From positions 124,001-188,000 of the forward strand of contig JAEWOE010000003.1 of NCBI GenBank assembly GCA_023460995.1: 64,000 nt of DNA. The letters run 5' to 3'. The position numbers and the translations under genes are program-made. This DNA comes from Bacillota bacterium. GTDB lineage: Bacteria > Bacillota_I > Bacilli_A > RF39 > UBA660. Within the stretch, counting starts at the first letter, position 1. Each line of letters begins with the position of its first letter. The notes under the pieces were generated by a model. That model saw only the letters and a list, made by a program, of their open reading frames with translations. It had not been told where the DNA came from and searched no databases. Shown here piece by piece: positions 1-8,609 of the stretch.

Positions 1-2
1 TT

Positions 3-578
3 GGAGGATGCTTTAATCCGCCACATAAGATGCATAAAAATATAGCTCTAGAGCTTATTAATAACAATTATTTAGATAAGATTATCTATGTACCAACAGG
101 TAATAAATATAATAAAAAAGACTTAGTAAATGATATAGATAGGTATAATATGCTTAAAATTATGTGTGAAAATAATGTTAGTTTAGAAGTATCAGATTAT
201 GAATTTAAAACTGATTTAACATATACCTATCAAACATTAAATTACTTCAAAAGCATTTACCCAAATGATGATATTTATTTTATATGTGGTGCTGATAATT
301 TAAATCAAATAGAAACATGGAGAGAGTATAAGTATATATTAGAAAATTATAAGTTTATTGTTATTAATCGTAATGAAATAGATTTAGATAATTTAGTAAA
401 TAAGTATGAAAACTATAAAGGAAATATTGTAATAGCTAATATTAAAACAGGAGAGTTATCTTCAACTGATATTAGAGACAATTTAAATAATCTTAATACT
501 AAAGAGGTATTAAACTACATTGATTTAGAAGTTTATAAGTATATAAAAGAAAAAGGATTATATAGTAATCCAAGATAG
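3..578 (+). CDS. nadD: Nicotinate-nucleotide adenylyltransferase, 5' end outside window
   Basis: Transfers AMP from ATP to nicotinate mononucleotide, the step before NAD synthetase, in the cytoplasm. The frame is open from the first bases: GGCFNPPH is read before the first ATG (position 30) and is the nucleotide-binding loop of NadD (usually GGSFNPPH), so the true start lies left of the window and the ATG at 30 is internal. Near the C-terminus ELSSTDIRDNL matches the family's SSTxIR ATP-binding motif. It is followed after 10 bases by the next gene, and the downstream DraG-PncC fusion, NrtR-like regulator and NAD kinase make this an NAD gene cluster. The Cys in place of Ser in the first loop is a small oddity. 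Confidence 0.9.
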   Translation, partial: GGCFNPPHKMHKNIALELINNNYLDKIIYVPTGNKYNKKDLVNDIDRYNMLKIMCENNVSLEVSDYEFKTDLTYTYQTLNYFKSIYPNDDIYFICGADNLNQIETWREYKYILENYKFIVINRNEIDLDNLVNKYENYKGNIVIANIKTGELSSTDIRDNLNNLNTKEVLNYIDLEVYKYIKEKGLYSNPR

Positions 579-588
579 GAGAAAATTA

Positions 589-1023
589 ATGGATATATAT
601 AGATTTGTAAAGAAAGTTATTGAAAATGGTATTGATAATAAATTATCCGAGGAAAAGATATTAATGAATATTGATATTCTTATGAATAATTTAAAAAGAG
701 AAAATTCTATTTCTAATGAAGATGTCATAGCTATTAATTCTTTAAAAAGGTATATAAAAATAATATTAAAAAGATTTATAACAGTAGATGAAGCTTATAT
801 TGAAATATTAAGAAATAATTTAATAGCTAATACTAAATTAAATAAGGAAATAGAACACCCTAAAGTTTATACTATTGGTTCTTGTTTAAAAGAGAGGAAA
901 ATAAATATAGAAAGTCGTAACACAAATAATGATTATGATAGATGTGGTAATTCCTCAAGTAGTTGTGGTTCTAGTAGTTATTCAAGCAGTTGCGGTTCTA
1001 GTAGATATTCAAGTAGATGCTAA
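589..1023 (+). CDS. Small protein with Cys/Ser-rich C-terminal tail; possible radical SAM substrate
   Basis: Not recognised as a named family. The first ~110 residues are charged and probably helical, without signal peptide or membrane segment. The last ~28 residues are a repeat of Cys followed by Gly-Ser-Ser blocks (CGNSSSSCGSSSYSSSC and so on), giving four Cys separated by 6, 8 and 8 residues, the last Cys being the final residue. RBS GGAG precedes ATG 589. The stop overlaps the start of the radical SAM gene by 7 bases (ATGCTAA), implying translational coupling. A long leader plus Cys/Ser-rich core next to two radical SAM genes looks like a modified-peptide precursor, but a metal-binding tail or a spore-coat-like protein are alternatives; function is inference. 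Confidence 0.75.
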   Translation: MDIYRFVKKVIENGIDNKLSEEKILMNIDILMNNLKRENSISNEDVIAINSLKRYIKIILKRFITVDEAYIEILRNNLIANTKLNKEIEHPKVYTIGSCLKERKINIESRNTNNDYDRCGNSSSSCGSSSYSSSCGSSRYSSRC

Positions 1024-2300
1024 TAGAAAATGTTTTTAAAAAGGCTATAAGTAGTCCGTACTGTAATACTTCATATCCACTTGATAAAAGCAACTGGGAA
1101 GATTATAAGATAGATGGTGATGTATTATTTAAGGATGAAGATAATTTATGTTTATATATTCATATACCTTTTTGTAATAAACTATGTGCTTTTTGCGAAT
1201 ACATAAAGTTTAGAAAAGATAATGATCAGTATGAAAAAAAGTATATGGATATACTTGAAAAAGATATAGAGAGTTTTTTAAATAATAATAGCTTTAAACT
1301 ATATGGTTTTGATATAGGAGGCGGAACACCAACTTGTCTTAATTTAGATAATTTTAATAGGCTAATGAATATAGCTAAAAAGATAAATAGTTTAAATAAT
1401 ATTGCTGATTATGAGCCTAGTATAGAAGCAACTTTTGATACATTGAATTTAGATAAATTAAAGTTAATATCTAGTGCGGGTTTTAAAAGAATATCTCTTG
1501 GTGTTCAAACGACTAATACAAAAATGTTAAACTGTCAAAACCGAAATATAGTTACTGTAGATAAAATGTTATCAACTTTTAATCTTATTAGAGAAAATGG
1601 AATTGAAAAAATAAACATAGATTTTATGTATGGAATATTTGGTCAAACAATGACTGACATAGAAAATTCGGTAAGATGTGTAGAAGTTCTTAATCCTGAT
1701 CAAGTAACATTATACGAAATGCGTTATAACCAAATTCATAATAAAAAAAGCATTTTAAAAGATGAATTATATAAGCAATATAAAGTAATATATGATAGCT
1801 TAATTAAACTTGGCTATAAAGGACAGTTTGGACAAAATACTTTTAGTAAAGATAAAAAAGACTCAGGTTTATCATCATATTTAAGATATCGTATGATAGA
1901 TAATATATCATATAAAGGTTTTGGTATTGCCGCTCAGTCAAAGTCAAAACTAGGTATTAGTTATAATATTGGTAAGAATCATGAATCTATAGAAGAGTGT
2001 TTTAAAAAAGAGACTTTTTACGCTGATGATATATATTTACTTCCTAAAGAAGAATTAGTAGCTAAATATATTATGATAAGTTTATATTTTGGGAAGTTTA
2101 ATCTAGATATAGTAAGTGATATTCTTAAAGATGATTCTAAAAAGTATTATGAAGAAGAATTAAACTATTTGATAAGTAATAAGTATATAAGAATTAAAAA
2201 TAATATTGTTGAAGTTACTATGAAGGGTTTTAAATATTATGGCGCAATAGGGGCTTTATTCTATTCAAAAAAGGTTAAAAAGTGGTTATTAGGAGAGTAA
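1017..2300 (+). CDS. HemN/HemW-like radical SAM protein
   Basis: Radical SAM enzyme of the coproporphyrinogen-oxidase-like family, 427 residues. The [4Fe-4S] cluster motif is CNKLCAFC (~residues 53-60), preceded by YIHIPF, and the SAM-binding GGGTPT follows at ~100. The C-terminal ~60 residues resemble the HemN C-terminal wing (a small winged-helix-like domain). HemN/HemW relatives act in heme synthesis or heme insertion, but this family also holds enzymes of other function. No heme genes are nearby; the gene overlaps the Cys/Ser-tailed protein and is 3 bases from a second radical SAM gene, so a role in modifying that protein or in the NAD cluster is more likely than heme synthesis. Substrate unknown. 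Confidence 0.85.
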   Translation: MLIENVFKKAISSPYCNTSYPLDKSNWEDYKIDGDVLFKDEDNLCLYIHIPFCNKLCAFCEYIKFRKDNDQYEKKYMDILEKDIESFLNNNSFKLYGFDIGGGTPTCLNLDNFNRLMNIAKKINSLNNIADYEPSIEATFDTLNLDKLKLISSAGFKRISLGVQTTNTKMLNCQNRNIVTVDKMLSTFNLIRENGIEKINIDFMYGIFGQTMTDIENSVRCVEVLNPDQVTLYEMRYNQIHNKKSILKDELYKQYKVIYDSLIKLGYKGQFGQNTFSKDKKDSGLSSYLRYRMIDNISYKGFGIAAQSKSKLGISYNIGKNHESIEECFKKETFYADDIYLLPKEELVAKYIMISLYFGKFNLDIVSDILKDDSKKYYEEELNYLISNKYIRIKNNIVEVTMKGFKYYGAIGALFYSKKVKKWLLGE

Positions 2301-2303
2301 TTT

Positions 2304-3206
2304 ATGTTTGAAACAATAGAGTTATTTGGACAAAAAGTTGATATTAAAAATAGTAATTGTATTAAGTGTGGTGATGAAGTAACTAGAATGCCAATGAAAC
2401 TTAATTTATATATTAAAGTTACCGATATATGTAATGCAAAGTGTGAAGTATGTAGTAATAAAGGAAATGAGAAAAGTGGAAATATAGATTTAGAAAAGTT
2501 AAAAATGGTTATAAAATATCTAGATGGTAGGGGTATTATAAATAGAATAGGTATTACTGGTGGTGAACCTATGCTAGAAATAAATAAATTAAATAATTTA
2601 CTTAATGCTATATTTGAAGTTAAAAAAGATGCAATGGTTACTATTAATACTAATGGTTTTAGGATAAAAGAGATATTAAGCTTAGATAGTAATAAAAGTA
2701 TAGATGGCATTCATATTAGTAGACACCATTATAATGATGATATTAATAATACCTTCTTTGGTATAGAAACAGCTTCTAATAAAGATATAGTAGATTTTAT
2801 GAATAAAGTAGATAATAAAAAATTATTAAGACTAAACTGTCTTCTTATGAAAAAGTATATAAATAGTATTGATGAAGTAACTAAGTATTTAGATAATGCA
2901 GCATTACTTAATATATTTAGAGTTGGCTTTGTTTCACTTATGCCAATAAACGATATATCTATAGAAAACTTTATTAACTTTAATGATATATTTAAAGATT
3001 TACCTAATCGCTTTCTAAATACTAATAATTTACATGATTTTAATATTTGTGAGTGTACTAATGGGTTATTTCTAGGGTATAATGGAAATATGATTGAGTA
3101 TTATGCAAGAATGACTAAAGAATTAAACTGTGAGTATGCGAGGCAGTTAGTTTATACTTCTGATAATAAATTAACAATTGGTTTTAATAAAAAGCCATTA
3201 ATATAG
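2304..3206 (+). CDS. Radical SAM protein, MoaA-like
   Basis: 300 residues. The cluster motif CNAKCEVC lies at ~residues 47-54 and GITGGEP at ~84-90, both diagnostic of radical SAM enzymes. An additional CIKC pair precedes the core (~residues 14-17) and CEC and a single Cys occur near the C-terminus, which could ligate an auxiliary cluster, though no full SPASM domain is evident. RBS AGGAGAG is well placed before ATG 2304, 3 bases after the previous stop. Likely works with the HemN-like partner upstream; the substrate cannot be read from sequence. Confidence 0.85.
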   Translation: MFETIELFGQKVDIKNSNCIKCGDEVTRMPMKLNLYIKVTDICNAKCEVCSNKGNEKSGNIDLEKLKMVIKYLDGRGIINRIGITGGEPMLEINKLNNLLNAIFEVKKDAMVTINTNGFRIKEILSLDSNKSIDGIHISRHHYNDDINNTFFGIETASNKDIVDFMNKVDNKKLLRLNCLLMKKYINSIDEVTKYLDNAALLNIFRVGFVSLMPINDISIENFINFNDIFKDLPNRFLNTNNLHDFNICECTNGLFLGYNGNMIEYYARMTKELNCEYARQLVYTSDNKLTIGFNKKPLI

Positions 3207-3216
3207 GAGGAATATT

Positions 3217-4521
3217 ATGTATGGTTCAATTATAGGTGATGTTGCGGGTTCATATGTTGAAGTACTTGAGATGAACGCTAAAAAAGAAGGTACTATAAGA
3301 TCTGCTTTAGAAAGAAAATTAATTCTTGATAAGAATGTACCTCTTTTTACAGAAAACTGTTCATGTACTGATGATTCAGTTTTAACTTGTGCAGTAGCAG
3401 ATGCTATATTAAATAATAAAGATTATGGTAAAACATTAAAAGAATATGGTCTAAGAGAAATTGATATGGGTAAAGATTTATATGGTCGTAGTAGATTTGG
3501 TAAATCATTTACTGAGTGGCTTGAAAAAGATGAAATCGGTGAAAGTTATGGTAATGGAAGCGCTATGAGAATAGGACCAGTAGGGTTCTTATTTGATGAT
3601 TTAGATAAGATAAAAGAAGAATCTTATAAAGTTACTACCACTAGTCATAATCATCCTGATTCAATTAAAGCAGCTGAAGCAATAGCAGTAAGTATATATA
3701 TGCTTAACTGCAAGATATCAAAAGATGAACTTAAAAAGTATATAGAAAAACATTACTTTTCATTAAAATATAATATGGAAGACTTACGTAATAATTATCA
3801 GTTTACTAGTAGAGCAATAAATTCAGTTCCTCAAGCAATATACTGCTTTTTACAATCAACTGATTTTGAAGATGCCATTAGAAAATCTATATCTATTGGT
3901 GGGGATACTGATACAATAGCTTGTATAGTGGGTTCACTTGCGGAAAGTTATTATGGTGTACCAGAAGAACTAATAAAGAAAGTTAAACCTTACATAAAAG
4001 ACTATATGTTTCCAGTAATAGATAAATTTTATAATAGAGAAAAGAGTAATTATATGAAAAATATAATAGAGATTTTAACACAAAAAAATAAAACAATTAG
4101 TACGATGGAATCTTGTACAGGAGGAGCACTGGTAAATGCTATTACTAGTATTGAAGGAGCTAGCCAAGTTCTTAAATATAGTGCGATAACTTATTCTAAT
4201 GAATTTAAAATTAAAATGGGAGTAGATAGTAATATCATTGATAAGTACACAGTTTATAGTATGGAAACAGCCGTAGAAATGGCTAAAAATATAAGTGAAT
4301 ATACTAATTCTAATTATGCAGTAGGTATAACAGGTAGGATTAATAGAGAAGATCCTAGTAATATTGGTGGAAATGTAAATATGATATATGTATGCATTTA
4401 TGATAAAGATAATAATGAATATAACAAAATATATATTGAAGCTATAGAAGGAACTAGAGAAGATAATAAAAATAACATAATTAATATTATTACAAATAGA
4501 TTACTAGATATTATTAAGTAA
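3217..4521 (+). CDS. Fusion of ADP-ribosylglycohydrolase and PncC/CinA-type NMN amidohydrolase
   Basis: 434 residues. Residues 1-~275 are an ADP-ribosylglycohydrolase of the DraG/ARH type: GDVAGSYVE, CTDDSVLT, SHNHPDS and GGDTDTIA carry the metal-binding acids and His of that family, which removes ADP-ribose from proteins or small molecules. Residues ~283-434 match the CinA C-terminal domain (PncC): MESCTGG with the catalytic-region Ser, then YSNEFKIKMGV and GITG. PncC deamidates nicotinamide mononucleotide to nicotinate mononucleotide, the substrate of NadD. The fusion would couple recovery of pyridine products from ADP-ribosyl turnover to NAD resynthesis, consistent with nadD upstream and nadK downstream. 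RBS AGGAGG. Catalytic activity of both halves is inferred from motifs. Confidence 0.88.
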   Translation: MYGSIIGDVAGSYVEVLEMNAKKEGTIRSALERKLILDKNVPLFTENCSCTDDSVLTCAVADAILNNKDYGKTLKEYGLREIDMGKDLYGRSRFGKSFTEWLEKDEIGESYGNGSAMRIGPVGFLFDDLDKIKEESYKVTTTSHNHPDSIKAAEAIAVSIYMLNCKISKDELKKYIEKHYFSLKYNMEDLRNNYQFTSRAINSVPQAIYCFLQSTDFEDAIRKSISIGGDTDTIACIVGSLAESYYGVPEELIKKVKPYIKDYMFPVIDKFYNREKSNYMKNIIEILTQKNKTISTMESCTGGALVNAITSIEGASQVLKYSAITYSNEFKIKMGVDSNIIDKYTVYSMETAVEMAKNISEYTNSNYAVGITGRINREDPSNIGGNVNMIYVCIYDKDNNEYNKIYIEAIEGTREDNKNNIINIITNRLLDIIK

Positions 4522-4526
4522 AAATG

Positions 4527-4535
4527 TGTTATAAT
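4527..4535 (+). promoter_or_regulatory. Extended -10 promoter of the nrtR-like gene
   Basis: TGTTATAAT is a perfect -10 hexamer with the TG extension, directly after the DraG-PncC stop and about 25 bases before the regulator's start. It suggests that nrtR-like and nadK can be transcribed separately from the upstream genes. Confidence 0.5.
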
Positions 4536-4559
4536 CAAAGTATATAAAAGAGGTGTGGT

Positions 4560-5393
4560 ATGAATAAAGAATATAAATCAGAAGAAGAATTTTTAAAAGA
4601 TTATGATTCAAGTATCTTTGAAAAATTATCAATGACAACAGATATATTAATATTAAGTGTAGCCGATGGTGATAAAGAGAACTATCGTAAACTAAATGAA
4701 AAATATTTTAGTGTATTACTGGTAAAAAGAACAGATTATCCATTTAAAGATCAATGGTGTTTACCAGGAGGATTTGTTAAAATAGATGAATCTCTTGATG
4801 AGGCAGCAATAAGAATACTGGCTAACGAAACTAATTTACATAATATCTATATAGAACAATTATATACTTTTGGAGCAGTTAAAAGAGATCCTAGAATGCG
4901 TATTGTAAGTACTTCTTATATGGCTTTAGTAGATAAAAATAAGTTAAATGAAAAGTTATCTCCAAATGCATCTTGGTTTAACATAATGCTATTAGAAGAT
5001 GAAAATAGTATTGATGTAACTCTTGAAAATGGTACTGAAGAAATGAGATTTACCATCAAGAAAACATTACATGAATCAACAACTGACAGATATAAATATG
5101 ATGTTGTAAAAAATGATAAAATTGCTTTTGATCACCCACTAGTAATAGTATCAGGTATTGAAAGACTAAAGAATAAATTAGAATATACTGACATAGTATT
5201 TAACATGATGCCAGAATATTTTGCACTTGGAGAATTACAACAAGTTTATGAAGTAATATTAGGTAAGAAACTATTAGATCCAGCTTTTAGAAGAATAATA
5301 GCTGATAAAGTTGAAAAAACTAATAAAGTGAAAACAGGTGGTGGTCATAGACCATCAGCGTTATTTAGGTATAAACATGATAAAAAGAATTAA
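4560..5393 (+). CDS. nrtR: NrtR-like Nudix-type transcriptional regulator of NAD genes
   Basis: 277 residues: a Nudix domain (~1-165) followed by a winged-helix DNA-binding domain (~200-270). The Nudix box has the right spacing, but the catalytic REUxEE core reads RILANE, so two of the metal-binding Glu are gone; loss of hydrolase activity with retained ADP-ribose binding is typical of NrtR. The C-terminus FALGELQQVYEVILG and GGGHRPSALFRYK match the NrtR winged helix. NrtR regulators repress NAD genes and respond to ADP-ribose or related ligands; the neighbours nadD, PncC and nadK fit this. The stop overlaps nadK by 17 bases. The operator was not located. Confidence 0.82.
   Translation: MNKEYKSEEEFLKDYDSSIFEKLSMTTDILILSVADGDKENYRKLNEKYFSVLLVKRTDYPFKDQWCLPGGFVKIDESLDEAAIRILANETNLHNIYIEQLYTFGAVKRDPRMRIVSTSYMALVDKNKLNEKLSPNASWFNIMLLEDENSIDVTLENGTEEMRFTIKKTLHESTTDRYKYDVVKNDKIAFDHPLVIVSGIERLKNKLEYTDIVFNMMPEYFALGELQQVYEVILGKKLLDPAFRRIIADKVEKTNKVKTGGGHRPSALFRYKHDKKN
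5155..5155. other. No separate feature; midpoint marker of nrtR-nadK coupling not annotated
   Basis: Nothing beyond the coding sequence is seen here. The region between the Nudix and winged-helix parts of the regulator has no extra signal. Confidence 0.05.
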
Positions 5394-6171
5394 GTTTTAT
5401 TCAAATAATAGTGATGTATCTAATGAACTTTTAAAGATGGCATCAAAAGAGTTTATAGAAAATGATTTTGAAATAGTTGATGAAAATTATGATCTAGCTA
5501 TCGCCATAGGTGGAGATGGATCATTTCTAAGAATGCTTAAAGAAAATAAGTTTAATAGTAATATATATTATGTAGGAATAAATACTGGTACTTTAGGATT
5601 TCTTCAAGAGATAAAACCAAATGAAATATTAGAATTTATCAATAAATTAAAAAAAGAAAAATATTCTATTGAAAAAATAGGGGTTCAAGAAACAACGGTA
5701 ATTAACAGTGAAACAAATGATAAATTTTATTCATTAAATGAAATTTTAGTAAGAGAAGAAAATTTAAATACTGTCTGTCTTGAAGTAAGAGTAGATGATG
5801 AACTTTTGGAAAAATATGTTGGTGATGGTCTTATGATATCAACATCAGTAGGATCAACAGCTTATAATTTAAGTTTTGGTGGTAGTATTGTCTATGGTTC
5901 ACTTCCTACTTTACAAATAACACCAATCGCACCCCTTAATTCTAAAGCATATCGAGATTTATTAAATTCGGTAATAGTTCCTGAAAATAATATAATTACA
6001 TTAATTCCTAGTAAAGATAAAAAAGACTTACTAATTACTATTGATGGTAAAAATAAAGTATATAAGAATGTAGATAAAATAATAACAGTAGTAAATAATA
6101 AGCACATAAATTGTTTAAGATTAGAAGATTATAGTTTTACAAAAATAGTTAATGAGAAGTTTTTAAAATGA
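5377..6171 (+). CDS. nadK: NAD kinase
   Basis: Phosphorylates NAD to NADP with ATP in the cytoplasm. 264 residues with GGDGSFL (~45-51), NTGTLGFL, and GDGLMISTSVGSTAYNLSFG, the hallmarks of the ATP-NAD kinase family, plus ITPIAP. The frame extends 13 codons further upstream, but ATG 5377 gives the canonical short N-terminus and has TAGGT just upstream. The gene overlaps the regulator by 17 bases, which suggests coupled translation. Length is normal for bacterial NadK. Confidence 0.93.
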   Translation: MIKRIKFYSNNSDVSNELLKMASKEFIENDFEIVDENYDLAIAIGGDGSFLRMLKENKFNSNIYYVGINTGTLGFLQEIKPNEILEFINKLKKEKYSIEKIGVQETTVINSETNDKFYSLNEILVREENLNTVCLEVRVDDELLEKYVGDGLMISTSVGSTAYNLSFGGSIVYGSLPTLQITPIAPLNSKAYRDLLNSVIVPENNIITLIPSKDKKDLLITIDGKNKVYKNVDKIITVVNNKHINCLRLEDYSFTKIVNEKFLK

Positions 6172-6187
6172 TTAGAACTTCTTTTTA
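6155..6187 (+). terminator. Terminator overlapping the nadK 3' end
   Basis: AGAAGTT pairs with AACTTCT across a 14-base loop, followed by TTTTTAT. The left arm lies inside the last nadK codons. Moderate stability. Confidence 0.5.
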
Positions 6188-6197
6188 TATCTATAAT

Positions 6198-6225
6198 TTG
6201 ACAAAACTTATGGATATGATAAAAT
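6198..6225 (+). promoter_or_regulatory. Promoter of the 201-residue gene
   Basis: Consensus -35 TTGACA, 16-base spacer, -10 TAAAAT. The start codon lies 44 bases further on with a GAGAGG-type RBS. Confidence 0.7.
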
Positions 6226-6268
6226 AATAAACTGTTACATGAACTAAAGTCTAGAGAGGTCGTAGTAA

Positions 6269-6874
6269 ATGAAAAAAAGTATTATTGGTTATGTAGAACC
6301 AAAAAAAATTGTTGAAGTAGTAGCGGCTGTGGATGAAAAAAAACTTGATGATTTCTTTGATAGTATCAAAGATTATAATTTTGAAGAAGGATATGTTCCA
6401 TCATGTCAAAGAATAGTGTCTTCTAAAAATAATTGTAATATTATAAGTGGGGAAGTTAAAGCGGCAGAAGTTAGTAGTAATGAACTAGAAAAACCATTAC
6501 AAACATCACAAGATGTTATAGAAGCATTAAAACTTATAACTAATCAACCTGTTATCAATTTTAAACAACTCACAAATTTATTAGAATCTAATAGTAGAAT
6601 GAATAATCCAAAAACAAAAAGTATTTTTAGTAAATTTATGGATTTATATTTCTATGAAAAGAAAACAATATACGAAGAAAATAAACTTACTTCACTTAAA
6701 AAAGCAGTTATGCATTTTGGTGATTTAAATGATATAGATAATTTTAATGCAATTATTAGTTCACTATTTAATAACACAAAGTTTTTAAGAAAGTTAGGAA
6801 GAAATTCTTTATTAAAGAAAAATGATAAAGATATTGAATATTTTAGTGGTATTGACAAACAACTAGTAAAATAG
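6269..6874 (+). CDS. Protein of unknown function
   Basis: 201 residues, not recognised. The first ~90 residues are acidic with a short Cys-containing stretch; the rest (~90-201) is Lys-rich and likely helical. No signal peptide or membrane segment. It has its own consensus promoter and stands alone between nadK and the T-box of proS. Start ATG 6269 follows AGAGGTCGTAGTAA, an acceptable RBS. Confidence 0.7.
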   Translation: MKKSIIGYVEPKKIVEVVAAVDEKKLDDFFDSIKDYNFEEGYVPSCQRIVSSKNNCNIISGEVKAAEVSSNELEKPLQTSQDVIEALKLITNQPVINFKQLTNLLESNSRMNNPKTKSIFSKFMDLYFYEKKTIYEENKLTSLKKAVMHFGDLNDIDNFNAIISSLFNNTKFLRKLGRNSLLKKNDKDIEYFSGIDKQLVK

Positions 6875-6898
6875 TAGAATTAATGCATAAAGTGTTGA

Positions 6899-6927
6899 TT
6901 GGGACATATTTATTATTTATTTATAAT
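6899..6927 (+). promoter_or_regulatory. Promoter of the proS T-box leader
   Basis: TTGGGA, 17-base spacer, perfect TATAAT. Transcription would start near 6934, at the base of T-box stem I. Confidence 0.6.
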
Positions 6928-6929
6928 AA

Positions 6930-7080
6930 AGCGATTAGGGATGGTGGAAGCCTAAATATAAACATAATAAATCCTACCCATGAATGAAGTAATAAATTAC
7001 TTCCGGTTAGTAGCCGTTATATAATTAAGAAAAACAAAGGATGGTACCGTGCTTTAAGCACTCCTTAAACCATTCTTTTT
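6930..7080 (+). ncRNA. T-box riboswitch (proline) upstream of proS
   Basis: The T-box sequence AGGATGGTACCGTG (7038-7051) matches the consensus AGGGTGGNACCGCG. The variable base is T, which pairs with an A discriminator base, as tRNA-Pro has. The leader upstream is structured, and ATCCTACC at 6971-6978 places a Pro codon CCT (6973-6975) where the specifier is expected. The competing terminator pairs AAGGATGGT (7037-7045) with ACCATTCTT (7069-7077), followed by a T run. Uncharged tRNA-Pro should stabilise the antiterminator and allow proS expression. Confidence 0.88.
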
Positions 7081-7101
7081 TTGTATTTTAGGAGGAATAA
7101 T

Positions 7102-8526
7102 ATGGCAAACAAAAAGATAACAAGTAGAGATACAGATTTTGCACAGTGGTATACTGATGTAGTTACAGCTGCAAGACTTGCAGCTTATTCAAATGTAAAA
7201 GGGTGTGTTATATTTGAACCAAATGGTTACGCTATTTGGGAAAGAATTATGCATGAACTTGATAAGAAATTTAAAGAAACAGGTCATCAAAATGTAGCAA
7301 TGCCAATGCTTATACCAGAAAATTTAATGAATAAAGAAGGTGAACTAATTAATGGTTTCGCACCAGAAGTTGCATGGGTTACTATGGGTGGAGAGAAAGA
7401 ACTTGAAGAAAGATTATGTATAAGACCAACAAGTGAAACATTATTTAGTGATTACTATAGTAATGTTATTAAATCATATAGAGATCTTCCAATGAAGTTA
7501 AATCAGTGGTGTAGTGTAATGAGATGGGAAAAAGAAACAAGACCATTCTTAAGAAGTAGAGAATTCTTTTGGCAAGAAGGACATACAGTACACGCAACTA
7601 AGGAAGAAGCTGAAAAAGAAACTAAAGATATGCTTAATGTATATAGAAAATTCTTTGAAGACTATTTAGCAGTACCAGTAATAACTGGACTTAAAACAGA
7701 AAAAGAGAAATTTGCGGGTGCAGAGTATACTTATACAGTTGAAGCACTTATGCATAATGGTGTAGCTCTTCAGTCAGGAACAAGTCATTACTTTGGACAA
7801 AAATTTGCTGAAGCATATGATATAAAATTCTTAAATAAGAATAATGAACTAGAATATGCATATCAAACTTCTTGGGGAGTATCAAACCGTATGATTGGTG
7901 CTTTAATAATGGTGCATGGTGATGATAATGGTTTAATATTACCACCAAAAATTGCACCAAAGCAAGTAGTTATTATTTCAATTGGTGAAGATGAAAAAGT
8001 AAATAGTGTAGTAACTGATTTATATAATAAATTAAGTAAAGCAGGTATATCTGTTTATGTAGATGATACAGAAAAATCACCAGGATTTAAATTTGCAGAG
8101 GCTGAAGTAAATGGTATTCCAGTAAGAATTGAAGTTGGAAAAAGAGATCTTGAAAATAATACTATTACAGTAGCAAGAAGAGATACTAGTGAGAAGAGTA
8201 CTATAAGTATGGATACTGATATAGTTTCTTATGTAACTGATTTAATGAATAACATTCAAGAGAATTTATATAGTAGAGCTTTAGAAAGACAAAATCAATT
8301 AACATTTGAAGCTAGAAGTAGCAAAGAAGTAGAAGAGATAATGGAAAAACATCCAGGATTTATAAAAGCTGATTGGTGTGGTAGTCTTGAATGTGAAATG
8401 AAAATGAAAGAAATAAAAGGTACTAAATCAAGATGTATTCTTGAACACGAAAAAACACTTACTGGCAAGTGTGTAATATGTGGTGAAGAAGCTAAACATT
8501 TAGTAGTATGGGGAATACAATATTAA
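7102..8526 (+). CDS. proS: Prolyl-tRNA synthetase, archaeal/eukaryotic-like short form
   Basis: Charges tRNA-Pro with proline. 474 residues of the short class II type without the bacterial editing insertion: RPTSE motif, MRWEKETRPFLRSREFFWQE (motif 2), HGDDNGLILPPKIAP (motif 3), anticodon-binding domain from ~285, and a C-terminal zinc-type domain with Cys pairs (CGSLEC, CVIC). A TTG-started extension exists from 7081, but ATG 7102 follows AGGAGG at ideal distance. Expression is controlled by the T-box immediately upstream, and a UUCG-loop terminator ends the unit. Confidence 0.96.
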   Translation: MANKKITSRDTDFAQWYTDVVTAARLAAYSNVKGCVIFEPNGYAIWERIMHELDKKFKETGHQNVAMPMLIPENLMNKEGELINGFAPEVAWVTMGGEKELEERLCIRPTSETLFSDYYSNVIKSYRDLPMKLNQWCSVMRWEKETRPFLRSREFFWQEGHTVHATKEEAEKETKDMLNVYRKFFEDYLAVPVITGLKTEKEKFAGAEYTYTVEALMHNGVALQSGTSHYFGQKFAEAYDIKFLNKNNELEYAYQTSWGVSNRMIGALIMVHGDDNGLILPPKIAPKQVVIISIGEDEKVNSVVTDLYNKLSKAGISVYVDDTEKSPGFKFAEAEVNGIPVRIEVGKRDLENNTITVARRDTSEKSTISMDTDIVSYVTDLMNNIQENLYSRALERQNQLTFEARSSKEVEEIMEKHPGFIKADWCGSLECEMKMKEIKGTKSRCILEHEKTLTGKCVICGEEAKHLVVWGIQY

Positions 8527-8547
8527 AAGAACTTCGGTTCTTTTTTT
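8525..8547 (+). terminator. proS terminator
   Basis: AAAAGAAC-TTCG-GTTCTTTT, an 8-bp stem with a stable UUCG tetraloop, followed by T residues. Confidence 0.85.
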
Positions 8548-8570
8548 GTTCACAAAAAGTTCATAAACGG

Positions 8571-8599
8571 TTGAAGCAAGTCGAAAAAAGGTGTATATT
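8571..8599 (+). promoter_or_regulatory. Promoter of the giant rhs gene
   Basis: TTGAAG, 17-base spacer, TATATT. The predicted start of transcription, about 8606, is directly at the foot of the hairpin at 8610-8646. Confidence 0.5.
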
Positions 8600-8609
8600 G
8601 TAGATATAG

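Noticed and set aside
2261..2710. 149-residue minus-strand frame
   Set aside because: It mirrors the second radical SAM gene, whose motifs and RBS are clear; hydrophobic composition is the usual result of reading AT-rich coding DNA backwards.
5155..5155. Separate signal inside the regulator gene
   Set aside because: Listed only as a very low-confidence marker; nothing in the sequence supports a feature there and it should be ignored.
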